From positions 1 to 14,064 of the forward strand of contig JAUWJE010000015.1 in NCBI GenBank assembly GCA_030607835.1: 14,064 nt of DNA, written 5' to 3'. This stretch comes from Candidatus Fermentibacterota bacterium (GTDB lineage Bacteria > Fermentibacterota > Fermentibacteria > Fermentibacterales > JCC-6). Below the pieces are notes generated by a model, which worked only from the letters and a program-made list of their open reading frames with translations, did not search any database and was not told where the DNA came from. Both the position numbers and the translations under genes were made by a program. Positions 6,930-13,970 of this stretch are shown one piece after another (position 1 is the stretch's first letter; every line of letters begins with the position of its first letter).

Positions 6930-7808
6930 TTAATAAGTTAACCACAAAGCCGGATCAGATGGAAGAGATGACAGAATATCTTCGTTGATTGAAAGAGAGT
7001 ACTTTTCACCCAGTTCTTCAAGCCAGACGCTGGTTCGCTCTTCTTCGAGTCTTGCTCTGACAATCTGATGAAGATACTCCTCAATTTCCTCGAAAGTCGC
7101 CTCGTGCGAGGGAAAGATTCCCACAAGCCTGAAAGCCATATATTCGTAATCCTCAAAAAGAGAAGACAGGCTTGACCAGGTAACGGTATCTCCGGGCAAC
7201 ATAGCGAAAACTTCCTCTCCCCTGAATCCGGGAATTTCTTCCATAAGAAGGGGGCGAGTAATGTTTGAAGGAGGAGAGTCTTTTGATAATAATTTCCAGA
7301 AACCACAGCCTTCGATTATTGAATCAATACCATTTCCTTCAGATAATGCAGTCTCGTATGTTGCAACATCGGCACTTTGAATCTGTACACACTGTACGCT
7401 TCTCTTCTCCGGGATGAGCGGAATTTCAATCAGATTATCAAATTCATCATGCAGCAGGTCCTGGGGTATTCTGATACCGTCGTATACCTCGTCCGCGAAT
7501 AATTTATCGGAGGCGATGCTCATCATCCAGAAGACTCTCTCCACTGACAGATCCGCATATGCTTCCGGATTGATCTCCGCGAAGTAATGCATGAGAGCAT
7601 CGTTCAAAAGGGTGATACCGATAAGCCATTCCAACCAGACCGCGTCTTCGGGTTGAACAGGCATAAAACCTTTCTGATATTCTATCTCCTGCACAAAGTC
7701 TGAGGCCGTCATGATTCCGAAGCGGGAGACTACAATTGAATCATCGGGGACCAGGTTTCTATTTCCGGAGTAGTAAAGGATAATATTACTGACGGCTGAA
7801 TTGCGGAT
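6930..7808 (-). CDS. SurA/PpiC-like foldase, C-terminal part (continues the frame after an in-frame TAG)
   Basis: Reading on from the TAG at 7811-7809 gives 292 residues with no further stop until TAA at 6932-6930. The first 32 residues (positions 7808-7713) contain no ATG, GTG or TTG; the first ATG is at 7712-7710 and has no Shine-Dalgarno sequence before it. Residues shortly after the TAG (PDDSIVVSRFGIMTASDFVQEI) look like the N-terminal strand-helix of a SurA/PrsA chaperone module. Further on, a parvulin-like stretch (VQCVQIQSADVATYETALS ... IPGFRGEEVFAMLPGDTVTW) leads into a C-terminal helix (FEEIEEYLHQIVRARLEEER), typical of periplasmic peptidyl-prolyl isomerase-related foldases. An internal start at 7712 would cut into the module. 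Conventional gene calling would probably list 6930-7712 as a separate gene. Confidence 0.65.
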   Translation of the reverse strand: MRNSAVSNIILYYSGNRNLVPDDSIVVSRFGIMTASDFVQEIEYQKGFMPVQPEDAVWLEWLIGITLLNDALMHYFAEINPEAYADLSVERVFWMMSIASDKLFADEVYDGIRIPQDLLHDEFDNLIEIPLIPEKRSVQCVQIQSADVATYETALSEGNGIDSIIEGCGFWKLLSKDSPPSNITRPLLMEEIPGFRGEEVFAMLPGDTVTWSSLSSLFEDYEYMAFRLVGIFPSHEATFEEIEEYLHQIVRARLEEERTSVWLEELGEKYSLSINEDILSSLPSDPALWLTY

Positions 7809-7811
7809 CTA
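7809..7811 (-). other. In-frame amber (TAG) codon inside the foldase frame
   Basis: The codons around it read GAG CCG TAG ATC CGC on the minus strand. The two coding stretches on either side are in the same frame and together make a 532-position protein of plausible SurA-like layout. It may be a nonsense mutation, a sequence or assembly error, or a decoded stop. Confidence 0.7.
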
Positions 7812-8528
7812 CGGCTCAGCTGCCGAAAGGATGGAAGCAGTAATTCTCTCGAGATCAGCGCTTCCCCTGGCAGCTGAATATCTCTGGAAAGCAAAGGAAG
7901 TTACCTGTTCCGTATTCTCAAGAGTCTCGCTTACCAATAAAGGATCGGTTACCACGACTGAATCGCATCTTATCATGGTTCCATCTGAAAGAGGTAATTC
8001 ATTCCCCTGATTCATGGAATCAAGATGAACAGCCAGTTCACGTGGCAACTCAGGAAGATGCATTGGGCCAAAGCTCATCTCGCTCGGGGAATCCGGTGAC
8101 AATGTATACCAGACCGTTGTTCCCATATTATCAAGGAAGTAATCGATATCCTCATCTGTTATGGATTGTTCGGCAGCAGCAGTAATGCTTTCCCTGGCAA
8201 GCTTTGAAGCCTGCATGCGTGTCCAGGAATTACCGAGAGCGACGATATCAGGTCTCCGGAGATAATTGAGCCGGTGAATCTCCCTGATAATCATCTGTTT
8301 CCCCGCCAGGGAGATTATGAATTCGTTAATATGATCGCCCCTCTGGATGAAGTAATCCTGTTGTTCGGGGGAAAGCATCAGCCATGCATTTCCAGCCTCA
8401 GATACCGATATTGAACTGTTATCGAATGAGATAAGCCTTGTGTTTGCCTCCGATGCCGTTCCACATGCTATGGCAGAAACGACAAAGACAGAAATCAGCA
8501 TTGCTCCGGTAAGATGAAAATGCTTCAG
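7809..8528 (-). CDS. SurA/PpiC-like periplasmic foldase, N-terminal part with lipoprotein-like signal
   Basis: From CTG 8528 the product is 239 residues up to the TAG. The N-terminus KHFHLTGAMLISVFVVSAIAC has a basic start, a hydrophobic core and a lipobox-like SAIAC with Cys22, so it is probably a lipoprotein. The next part (SISVSEAGNAWLMLSPEQQ ... IREIHRL) resembles a SurA N-terminal chaperone region, followed by a divergent parvulin-like segment (LPRELAVHLDSMNQGNELP). The CTG start is chosen because AAAGGA (8542-8537) lies 8 bases before it and gives a charged n-region; ATG 8501 is the alternative, with GGAG only 2 bases away and no basic residue. The remainder of the protein continues past the TAG. 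SurA-type proteins chaperone outer-membrane and secreted proteins, which would suit the many exported proteins here. Confidence 0.6.
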   Translation of the reverse strand: MKHFHLTGAMLISVFVVSAIACGTASEANTRLISFDNSSISVSEAGNAWLMLSPEQQDYFIQRGDHINEFIISLAGKQMIIREIHRLNYLRRPDIVALGNSWTRMQASKLARESITAAAEQSITDEDIDYFLDNMGTTVWYTLSPDSPSEMSFGPMHLPELPRELAVHLDSMNQGNELPLSDGTMIRCDSVVVTDPLLVSETLENTEQVTSFAFQRYSAARGSADLERITASILSAAEP

Positions 8529-8536
8529 ATCGAGTA

Positions 8537-8542
8537 TCCTTT
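8537..8542 (-). promoter_or_regulatory. Shine-Dalgarno site supporting a CTG start for the foldase
   Basis: AAAGGA on the minus strand ends 8 bases before CTG 8528-8526. It lies just beyond the terminator of the upstream gene, within a short gap. A TATTAT in the terminator's T-rich tail could serve as a -10 box for this gene, but no good -35 is seen. Confidence 0.4.
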
Positions 8543-8551
8543 CATGATGAG

Positions 8552-8587
8552 ATAATAAAAGAAAGGGAGGACCCAAAGATCCTCCCC
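8552..8587 (-). terminator. Intrinsic terminator after the beta-propeller gene
   Basis: On the minus strand GGGAGGA (8586-8580) pairs perfectly with TCCTCCC (8571-8565) over an 8-base loop and is followed by TTTCTTTTATTAT. It lies about 20 bases past the TAG stop of the upstream gene, which supports that TAG as a true gene end. Confidence 0.85.
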
Positions 8588-8606
8588 GGTTCTTACAGCT
8601 GAATTT

Positions 8607-9455
8607 CTAGAAAAGAGTCTTGATTCCACCCCATGAATCCTGCTCAAGAGCAAGAGGAGCGGTTTCAAGGCAGTGCAGAGCGTCAGGGTCGCCCTGTTCG
8701 AGAACCCACAGCTGATTTTCGAATGATCCGCTGTAGCTTCCCATAGTACAGCCACCGGCAATTTCGATATCGTAGGAGTGTTCGGCGATCAGGCCTCCAG
8801 TACTGTCGATCTGATATATCAGGTAGTCATAGTTGTTTGTTGAAACCCAGAGACAATCATTGTAACTATCCCAGGCAGCACCATATGTTTTCCCGTTTAA
8901 CACAGCTGAGGACCACGTAGTATAGGTTGCTGTACTGCCCGAAACCCCGTCCCAGGTCACTTTGTATATATCAGTTGTCTGACTGCCGGTGTAGAAATTT
9001 GTTCCGTCCCAGGCCTGCGCGCGGTTGGGGCTGACAGCGTCGCATATGTAGTATCCGGCATATGCGTATGTACCGATATCGTAGTAATCCACTTCGTCAT
9101 CCTGGCTTCCGAATATGTAGGTTCCATCACAGCAAAGGTCACGCATACCCCAGCCTTCGGTCTCGTACTGGTCGACGGTAGTAATAAGATCGTGAGTAGT
9201 ACCATCGATGATATGCAGCCAGAGAGCCCCGCCGCCACTCTGTGCGTCACTTACCCAGAAGTTGGCTCCGTCATAACCGACACCGACACACCTCGCGGAA
9301 CCTCCAAGAGCTTCCAGAGCAATGTAGTCCAGCTGATCGAGAAAGGCATCAGTTCCATTTCCACCTACGGAACCTGCATAGGAATCCGAATCAGTGGTCT
9401 CGCTATTTGCAAAAGCAACAAACGCCAATGCAACTAAGACAAGTAAAAAGCGCAT
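8607..9455 (-). CDS. Secreted beta-propeller-like protein of unknown function
   Basis: A 282-residue exported protein. MRFLLVLVALAFVAFA is a Sec signal peptide with a likely cut after AFA (residue 16). The mature part has recurring blade-like units of the form DGxxFWVSD / DGTYIFGS / DGTNFYTGS / CLWVSTNN / QLWVLEQG, spaced by roughly 45-55 residues, which suggests a beta-propeller; aromatic and Asp content is high and the pI should be very acidic. The C-terminus ends ALEQDSWGGIKTLF; from memory, a terminal W-G-x-I-K-x-hydrophobic sequence recurs in exported proteins of uncultured bacteria of this kind, but I cannot check it. The start ATG 9455 has GGAAGGAG 5 bases upstream. A T-rich stretch with TATAAA upstream is a possible -10 without a good -35. 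No enzymatic motif is visible. Confidence 0.8.
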   Translation of the reverse strand: MRFLLVLVALAFVAFANSETTDSDSYAGSVGGNGTDAFLDQLDYIALEALGGSARCVGVGYDGANFWVSDAQSGGGALWLHIIDGTTHDLITTVDQYETEGWGMRDLCCDGTYIFGSQDDEVDYYDIGTYAYAGYYICDAVSPNRAQAWDGTNFYTGSQTTDIYKVTWDGVSGSTATYTTWSSAVLNGKTYGAAWDSYNDCLWVSTNNYDYLIYQIDSTGGLIAEHSYDIEIAGGCTMGSYSGSFENQLWVLEQGDPDALHCLETAPLALEQDSWGGIKTLF

Positions 9456-9538
9456 ACATACTCCTTCCGCGTTTAGTACATCGATTTTCTGATAATTTCA
9501 TTTATAAGTTACAACCTACTGTCAAAATAGTCAAGAGG

Positions 9539-10351
9539 TTATCTACCGCACAGAACCTCCGCTCTTGTCATCCTGGTTATGGTCTCTTCATTGAGATAAG
9601 CAAGCGCGTCAAGCAGTTCTGGTACGAATGTTCCTGGTCCCTTGCATTTCTCAGCAGCACATTCCCCGGCAATGCCGAATGAAATGAGAGCACCTGCGGC
9701 TGCTTCGAAACAGTCGTCCACAACCGCGGAGTAACACGCTGCGGCAGTAGTAGCGGCACATCCTGTACCGGTGACTCTACCCATAATCGGGTGACCGTTG
9801 TCGATCCTTACTGTGCGAGTGCCGTCAGTAACAACATCTGTGGAACCTGTCACTGCGATAACCCATCCGGTTTCAAGAGCAAGAGAGGAAATTATCTCAA
9901 CGCGGTCATCGATTGTATCCATCGAATCCACACCGCGGACTTTTCCATGCTTTCCAGCCAGAGCGAGAATTTCACCGGCGTTTCCGCGGACTATGGAAAC
10001 CTCCAGCTCAGAAATTATTCTGTTAGCGGAATTTGTTCTGAGGTTTGTGGCTCCGACTCCGACAGGATCGAGTACCACAGGAATACCAAGCTCGTTAGCC
10101 TTCTTTCCTGCCGCAATCATGCTGTTGATAAGTGTGGGGTTCAGTGTGCCGATATTCAGAAGCAGGGCTCCAGCAAACTGCACCATTTCAGGAGACTCGT
10201 CGATACAGGGCGCCATCACAGGTGCAGCGCCCATGCAGAGAGTTACGTTAGCAGTAAAATTCATAACAACACTGTTTGTGATATGATGAACCATGGGATG
10301 TTGCTCTCGAATTGCTGCCAGTCCATTACTGGCGATTAACGCGGGATTCAT
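9539..10351 (-). CDS. thiM: Hydroxyethylthiazole kinase
   Basis: A 270-residue protein, the normal length for ThiM, which phosphorylates 4-methyl-5-(2-hydroxyethyl)thiazole with ATP so that it can be joined to the pyrimidine half of thiamine (salvage branch, cytosolic). Recognisable segments are HPMVHHITNSVVMNFTAN (18-35), APVM (43-46), the LDPVGVGAT loop (94-102), IVRGNAGEI (120-128) and the ribokinase-like anion hole GTGC (195-198) with Cys198, at the same number as the catalytic-site Cys of the Bacillus enzyme. No other thiamine gene (thiD, thiE) is in the window, so it stands alone here. ATG 10351 has GGAGG 5 bases upstream. Its leader has unusual structure, described separately. Confidence 0.95.
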   Translation of the reverse strand: MNPALIASNGLAAIREQHPMVHHITNSVVMNFTANVTLCMGAAPVMAPCIDESPEMVQFAGALLLNIGTLNPTLINSMIAAGKKANELGIPVVLDPVGVGATNLRTNSANRIISELEVSIVRGNAGEILALAGKHGKVRGVDSMDTIDDRVEIISSLALETGWVIAVTGSTDVVTDGTRTVRIDNGHPIMGRVTGTGCAATTAAACYSAVVDDCFEAAAGALISFGIAGECAAEKCKGPGTFVPELLDALAYLNEETITRMTRAEVLCGR

Positions 10352-10356
10352 TCCAA

Positions 10357-10436
10357 CCTCCGGATTTCCTTACGCCGACATTACTCGGATTTAATATGGA
10401 TGATGCTATGAATTGAAGATATGAACGTCAAATCCG
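10357..10436 (-). promoter_or_regulatory. Possible divergent TPP-riboswitch-like leader element of thiM
   Basis: On the minus strand, CCGAGTAATGTCGG (10388-10375) followed by GCGTAAGGAA (10375-10366) matches the P5 hairpin and 3' junction of the TPP riboswitch (E. coli thiM: CTGGATAATGCCAG then GCGTAGGGAA), with base changes that keep the stem paired. CGGATTT (10436-10430) can pair with AAATCCG at 10367-10361, beside the GGAGG ribosome binding site, or with a second copy at 10392-10386. The usual CTGAGA and ACCTGATC motifs are absent, so this is not a standard riboswitch; it may be degenerate, novel or a remnant. Confidence 0.3.
10403..10431 (-). promoter_or_regulatory. Candidate promoter of thiM
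   Basis: On the minus strand TTGACG (10431-10426), a 17-base spacer and TAGCAT (10408-10403). If used, transcription would begin near 10396, leaving only the P5-like hairpin in the leader and excluding the 5' strand CGGATTT. This candidate and the full riboswitch-like reading are therefore mutually exclusive. Confidence 0.35.
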
Positions 10437-10515
10437 ATGACTTGTTCTATTTGACTCATGCGGTTATTTCAGGAAGATACAAAAGACAGTATGAAACATT
10501 TGAAAGGCAGCGGTT

Positions 10516-12975
10516 ATGACATTGGCTATCATTATTTGTGCAACTGCTGTAATTTCCGGATTACAGCCTGGAGATCTCTGGCCTGAAGTTGCGGAGAAAG
10601 CCTTGGTTGAAGCGTTGGACACACTCGATCTGATTCCTGAGCAGTTGGATTTTAACAGGCACTGGGTGACAGGCGTTCATCTTGCTGATTCAACAGTCCT
10701 TCGAGCGATTCAACACGTAGAGGAGCTGCCTGTCATAATGGAGGAACAGCTTGATCTGCTGGCTGATTACAGGCTGCTGTCGTCGGATTCTGAAAACAGA
10801 GATGGTCTTCTGACTCTGATTGAAATACTGGAACATGCTGATTCAACCATTTCAGTCCAACTCCTTGAACTGGGTACGGGAACAACAGATACGCTCATTG
10901 CAGCTATTCCATCCATATGGCTCAGCGAAGACAATCCGCTGGAATGGAACTCCGTGCTTGAAGGCTGGGGTCTGCCCCGGTTTGAGGAAACGGAAATGGA
11001 AATGGATACGCTGGCCTTACTTTTCGAGAAGTGGGATCTCTCTTTGAATGTCCCTCTGGAAGAGCTTGTTCTGGCATCCTTCAGTCTTCAGGACGCTCAA
11101 TGGCCGAATGAACTGCCGGTAACTTTACCCGGGGTACTTGGAACTACGGTATCCTTCTGTTTTGATGGTCCGGTCAGATGGGTTGTCGGAGGAAGGGGTA
11201 TCAATACTTACACGGAGGACTGCCCGTTTGAGCTGATAATAGACATAGGAGGAAACGATTTCTACGGCGAGGGAATCGGTGGAGCGGTAGGACCTGCCGG
11301 AAAGAGAATTTCCGTTGTTGTTGATCTCTCCGGTAATGATACCTACTCCAGTAATTCCCCTGTCAGCCAGGGATGCGGTCTGATGGGACTCGGAGGCGTT
11401 ATAGACCTTTCCGGCAGTGATGTCTACAGAGCGGGAGATTTCTCACAGGGCGCCGGATTGATGGGATTCGGTTTTCTGATAGACCTGAAAGGAGATGACT
11501 TTCTCTACGGGGGCACATTCAGCCAGGGGGCCGGATGCCTCGGATACGGCATTCTGTTCGATGGGACAGGAGATGACTTCAGACGGATAGACATGTTCGG
11601 TCAGGGATTCGGAGGTCCGGGAGGAAAAGGCGTACTGGTGGATATGAGCGGCAGCGACTGTCTCCTCGCCGGTTTCAGATACCCTCACGAACCCCTGCTG
11701 CCTGATGACAACCAGTCCATGTCACAGGGTTTCGCAATGGGCCTGCGACCTCTGATAGCGGGGGGAATCGGACTTCTTGCGGACTTCGGGTCCGGGAATG
11801 ACACTTACAGGGTAGAAGTGTTCGGGCAGGGAAGTTCCTATTTCTATGGTCTCGGACTGCTCTACGATGAAGAGGGACAGGATTCTTACTCGGCAGCTCA
11901 GTACAGCCAGGGATCGGGAATACACCTTTCTTCAGGATGTCTGTGGGATGGAGATGGAGATGACAGTTATTTCTCCAGGAACGGACCGGCTCAGGGCAGC
12001 GCTCATGATCTTTCAACAGGATTTCTCCTGGATGGCGGAGGTAACGACTGGTACTGCTCCGATGGAGGACAGTCTCTATCCCTTACAAATTCAGCCACGG
12101 TATTCATTGATTTTTCCGGAAACGATACTTACTGTGTCAGGGGAGGAGGGCAGGGAGAGGCTCGCTGGGCAAGAGGTTCTTCGGGAGTGGGCGTTTTTCT
12201 TGATCTTGCGGATCGAGACGTTTATTCAGGAGAAGGGGCTGATTCCACTCGATGGACTTTAAATGAGTACGGGGCAGGGATTGATCTGGCTCGCGAAACT
12301 CCTCAGGATTCAAATCCTCAAGATTCTGTTGGAGATCCGGAATCGCTTGATCTTGATTCCCTTTATTCAGTGGCTTCGGAATGGGGAGTGGGACCGAACA
12401 GGGATAGAGTGAATGCTCACAGAGAGGAGCTTGCGGCAAGGGGAGAAGCAGCAGTTCAGTTCCTTATAGAAAGACATATGGGAACACTCAGCGGTCTGGA
12501 AAGCCGCGCCATGGAGAAGGTCTTCAAGGAAAATGTGGACGCTTCAATCGAACGGCTGCTTGAGCTTCTTGGTAGAGTGGACAGTCTTCCCCGGAGGGAC
12601 GCGTCCAATCTTATCTATTTTCTTGGAAAGACTGAAGATGACAGAGCTAGGCTGCCACTGGAGCGGATGCTTGATGAACAGGAAGACAGCATGTTCATAA
12701 GGCTGAGGACAGGAACAATCCGGGCGCTCGGAGATATAGGCAGCACCGAATCGATGCTGATTATATCGCAATTCGCGGGGGATTCATCCAGCAGGGTCAG
12801 AAGGGAAACAGCTGTATCTCTTGGGAAGATCTGCGATCCCGGAGCGACAGAGATTCTGGAGGAACTGGCCCTGGACAGCAGCCTCGACATAAGGTCAGCA
12901 GCGGAGAAAGCTATCGAGATGATAGAAGAAAAGATATCCTCGATGGAAGAAGAAAATGAAGAGGTTGAGGAGTAA
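10516..12975 (+). CDS. Large exported Gly/Asp-repeat (probable beta-solenoid) protein with C-terminal HEAT repeats
   Basis: An 819-residue protein. Residues 1-16 are a short hydrophobic export signal without the usual basic start. Residues 17-235 are an acidic, helix-rich region I do not recognise. About twelve tandem units fill 237-593, each 25-32 residues: three hydrophobic residues, D, a spacer, G-x-D-x-[YF], then commonly S-Q-G-x-G and a G-x-G turn (GGNDFY, SGNDTY, SGSDVY, KGDDFL, DGDDSY, GGNDWY, SGNDTY and so on). After an acidic linker, 630-803 hold HEAT-like helix pairs (IRLRTGTIRALGDIG, SRVRRETAVSLGKICD, DIRSAAEKAIEMI). The last residues are Glu-rich. The Asp-rich turns could bind Ca2+ as in RTX proteins, but the repeat length differs. 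AAAGG lies 8 bases before ATG 10516; a weak TTGACT (10451-10456) may be its -35. Surface or periplasmic structural or scaffold role is a guess. Confidence 0.85.
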   Translation: MTLAIIICATAVISGLQPGDLWPEVAEKALVEALDTLDLIPEQLDFNRHWVTGVHLADSTVLRAIQHVEELPVIMEEQLDLLADYRLLSSDSENRDGLLTLIEILEHADSTISVQLLELGTGTTDTLIAAIPSIWLSEDNPLEWNSVLEGWGLPRFEETEMEMDTLALLFEKWDLSLNVPLEELVLASFSLQDAQWPNELPVTLPGVLGTTVSFCFDGPVRWVVGGRGINTYTEDCPFELIIDIGGNDFYGEGIGGAVGPAGKRISVVVDLSGNDTYSSNSPVSQGCGLMGLGGVIDLSGSDVYRAGDFSQGAGLMGFGFLIDLKGDDFLYGGTFSQGAGCLGYGILFDGTGDDFRRIDMFGQGFGGPGGKGVLVDMSGSDCLLAGFRYPHEPLLPDDNQSMSQGFAMGLRPLIAGGIGLLADFGSGNDTYRVEVFGQGSSYFYGLGLLYDEEGQDSYSAAQYSQGSGIHLSSGCLWDGDGDDSYFSRNGPAQGSAHDLSTGFLLDGGGNDWYCSDGGQSLSLTNSATVFIDFSGNDTYCVRGGGQGEARWARGSSGVGVFLDLADRDVYSGEGADSTRWTLNEYGAGIDLARETPQDSNPQDSVGDPESLDLDSLYSVASEWGVGPNRDRVNAHREELAARGEAAVQFLIERHMGTLSGLESRAMEKVFKENVDASIERLLELLGRVDSLPRRDASNLIYFLGKTEDDRARLPLERMLDEQEDSMFIRLRTGTIRALGDIGSTESMLIISQFAGDSSSRVRRETAVSLGKICDPGATEILEELALDSSLDIRSAAEKAIEMIEEKISSMEEENEEVEE
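11224..12285 (+). repeat. About twelve degenerate 25-32-residue protein repeats
   Basis: Repeat consensus at protein level: h-h-h-D-x-x-G-x-D-x-Y-x(5-8)-[SG]-Q-G-x-G-x(3-5)-G-x-G, where h is hydrophobic. The unit near residues 376-418 carries an insertion of about 18 residues, and the last units lose the Q-G element. DNA identity between units is low, so the expansion is old and not a recent tandem duplication. Confidence 0.75.
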
Positions 12976-12984
12976 TCCTGCGAT

Positions 12985-13013
12985 TTGACACATTGCGTGA
13001 ACAGGTTTATTTT
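12985..13013 (+). promoter_or_regulatory. Candidate promoter of the FN3 lipoprotein gene
   Basis: TTGACA (12985-12990), a 17-base spacer and TATTTT (13008-13013) lie in the 92-base gap between the repeat protein and the lipoprotein gene, about 55 bases before the latter's start. No terminator hairpin is seen after the repeat protein, so readthrough from it is also possible. Confidence 0.45.
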
Positions 13014-13067
13014 GCTGCTATGGGGGTTTGGTGACAATAGGATAAACTGAAACAGAGAGGAAAATTC

Positions 13068-13874
13068 ATGAAAAAACTTGGACTTATAGTACTTGTAGCC
13101 GGAATCATACTGATGGCTGGCTGTGCAGGTGACGATCCTGTAGGACCCGGCGACCTGCCTACAGTAACCGGACTTGAAGTATTGGCAACATCTTCGGGAC
13201 GAACGGTTAATCTCAGCTGGAACGCTGTAACCGGCACCACAATCGATGGATACGAAATCTACTTCAAGAGTAATGGTGATGGCAGCTGGGTAGCTCTCGA
13301 CACTGAAACCGGAACAACTTACAGCCACACGGCAGACAATTCCGGAACCTACTCGGTGAGAGCATACGAAGGAACCGACTTCTCGGAGAACTATTCGAAT
13401 GTTGAAACAACAATGCCTACCGTAATTTCAGATTCTTACACAATCTGGGACAATCACGCCCCGGATATTGAACACTCGGGATTCATTTTCGGCGCTACTT
13501 CAGGAACCACCGGAAGAGCTCTCGATACTGGTTTCGATCAGGACATCTACTGCTACGATGGTGATTGGAGTGAGAGCCCATGCGGATTCTACTCCGGCGA
13601 CCATGCTCCATTCGGTAACGGTAGTCATACAGATATGATCGCTTCTTCCGGGTCCACGTACGGATATCCTTCAGGATCACAGTGGTGGCAGACAGGTTAT
13701 ATCTTAGCTGGTGACGTTATCTTCTGCGAACTTTCAAATGGTCACTACGTTAAGGTATTTGTAAGTTCCGTCCCGCAGCATGCAACTCAGCCGCTATCTC
13801 ATGGGATTATATTCTACTACGATTACCAGCCGATCAATGGTCTTTACCTCTTTACAACCGACTCGACCCCCTGA
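13068..13874 (+). CDS. Lipoprotein with a fibronectin type III domain
   Basis: A 268-residue lipoprotein. MKKLGLIVLVAGIILMAGC is a signal peptide with lipobox MAGC and Cys19 as the predicted lipid-bearing residue; the following AGDDPVGPGD is a flexible acidic tether. Residues about 30-117 form a fibronectin type III domain (LPTVTGLEVLATSSG, VNLSWNAV, DGYEIYFKS, YSVRAYE). The remaining part, about 118-268, is rich in Tyr, Ser, Gly and Trp and probably all-beta (FIFGATSG, YCYDGDW, SGSQWWQTGY), with three Cys; I recognise no family or catalytic motif. It should sit in the outer membrane, facing the periplasm or the surface. GAGGAAA precedes ATG 13068 by about 5 bases. A strong terminator follows, so this ends its transcription unit. 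Confidence 0.82.
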   Translation: MKKLGLIVLVAGIILMAGCAGDDPVGPGDLPTVTGLEVLATSSGRTVNLSWNAVTGTTIDGYEIYFKSNGDGSWVALDTETGTTYSHTADNSGTYSVRAYEGTDFSENYSNVETTMPTVISDSYTIWDNHAPDIEHSGFIFGATSGTTGRALDTGFDQDIYCYDGDWSESPCGFYSGDHAPFGNGSHTDMIASSGSTYGYPSGSQWWQTGYILAGDVIFCELSNGHYVKVFVSSVPQHATQPLSHGIIFYYDYQPINGLYLFTTDSTP

Positions 13875-13899
13875 GATCAGCAAACTGCTTATAAGGAAT

Positions 13900-13925
13900 G
13901 GCGGGGCCCCAGAGCCCCGCCTTTT
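13900..13925 (+). terminator. Intrinsic terminator after the FN3 lipoprotein gene
   Basis: GGCGGGGC (13900-13907) pairs perfectly with GCCCCGCC (13914-13921) over the loop CCCAGA, followed by TTTT (13922-13925). It lies 25 bases past the TGA stop. Confidence 0.92.
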
Positions 13926-13970
13926 CACTTGTGGAAGACTGCTGACCTGTGAAAAAGGAATAAAAGGACT

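Noticed and set aside
7809..7811. Genome-wide reassignment of TAG as a sense codon
   Set aside because: The propeller gene ends at TAG before a clear terminator, and no other gene in the window contains an internal TAG.
8576..8609. Readthrough of the TAG at 8609-8607 fusing the propeller protein to the foldase, since the frame stays open into the next gene
   Set aside because: A strong terminator lies directly after that TAG, and the next gene begins with its own Shine-Dalgarno site and lipoprotein-like signal peptide, so the TAG is a true gene end. The shared frame is a one-in-three coincidence.
9791..10339. Long plus-strand open frames opposite thiM
   Set aside because: They mirror the thiM coding sequence, have no domain character and no ribosome binding site, while thiM is unmistakable.
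10352..10515. A complete consensus TPP riboswitch before thiM
   Set aside because: The CTGAGA and ACCTGATC motifs and the GGGGTGC strand are absent; only the P5-like part and closing pairs are present, so it is listed as a weak candidate only.
11224..12285. RTX toxin calcium-binding nonapeptides
   Set aside because: The G-x-D turns occur once per 25-32 residues, not every nine, and each unit has an extra SQGxG element.
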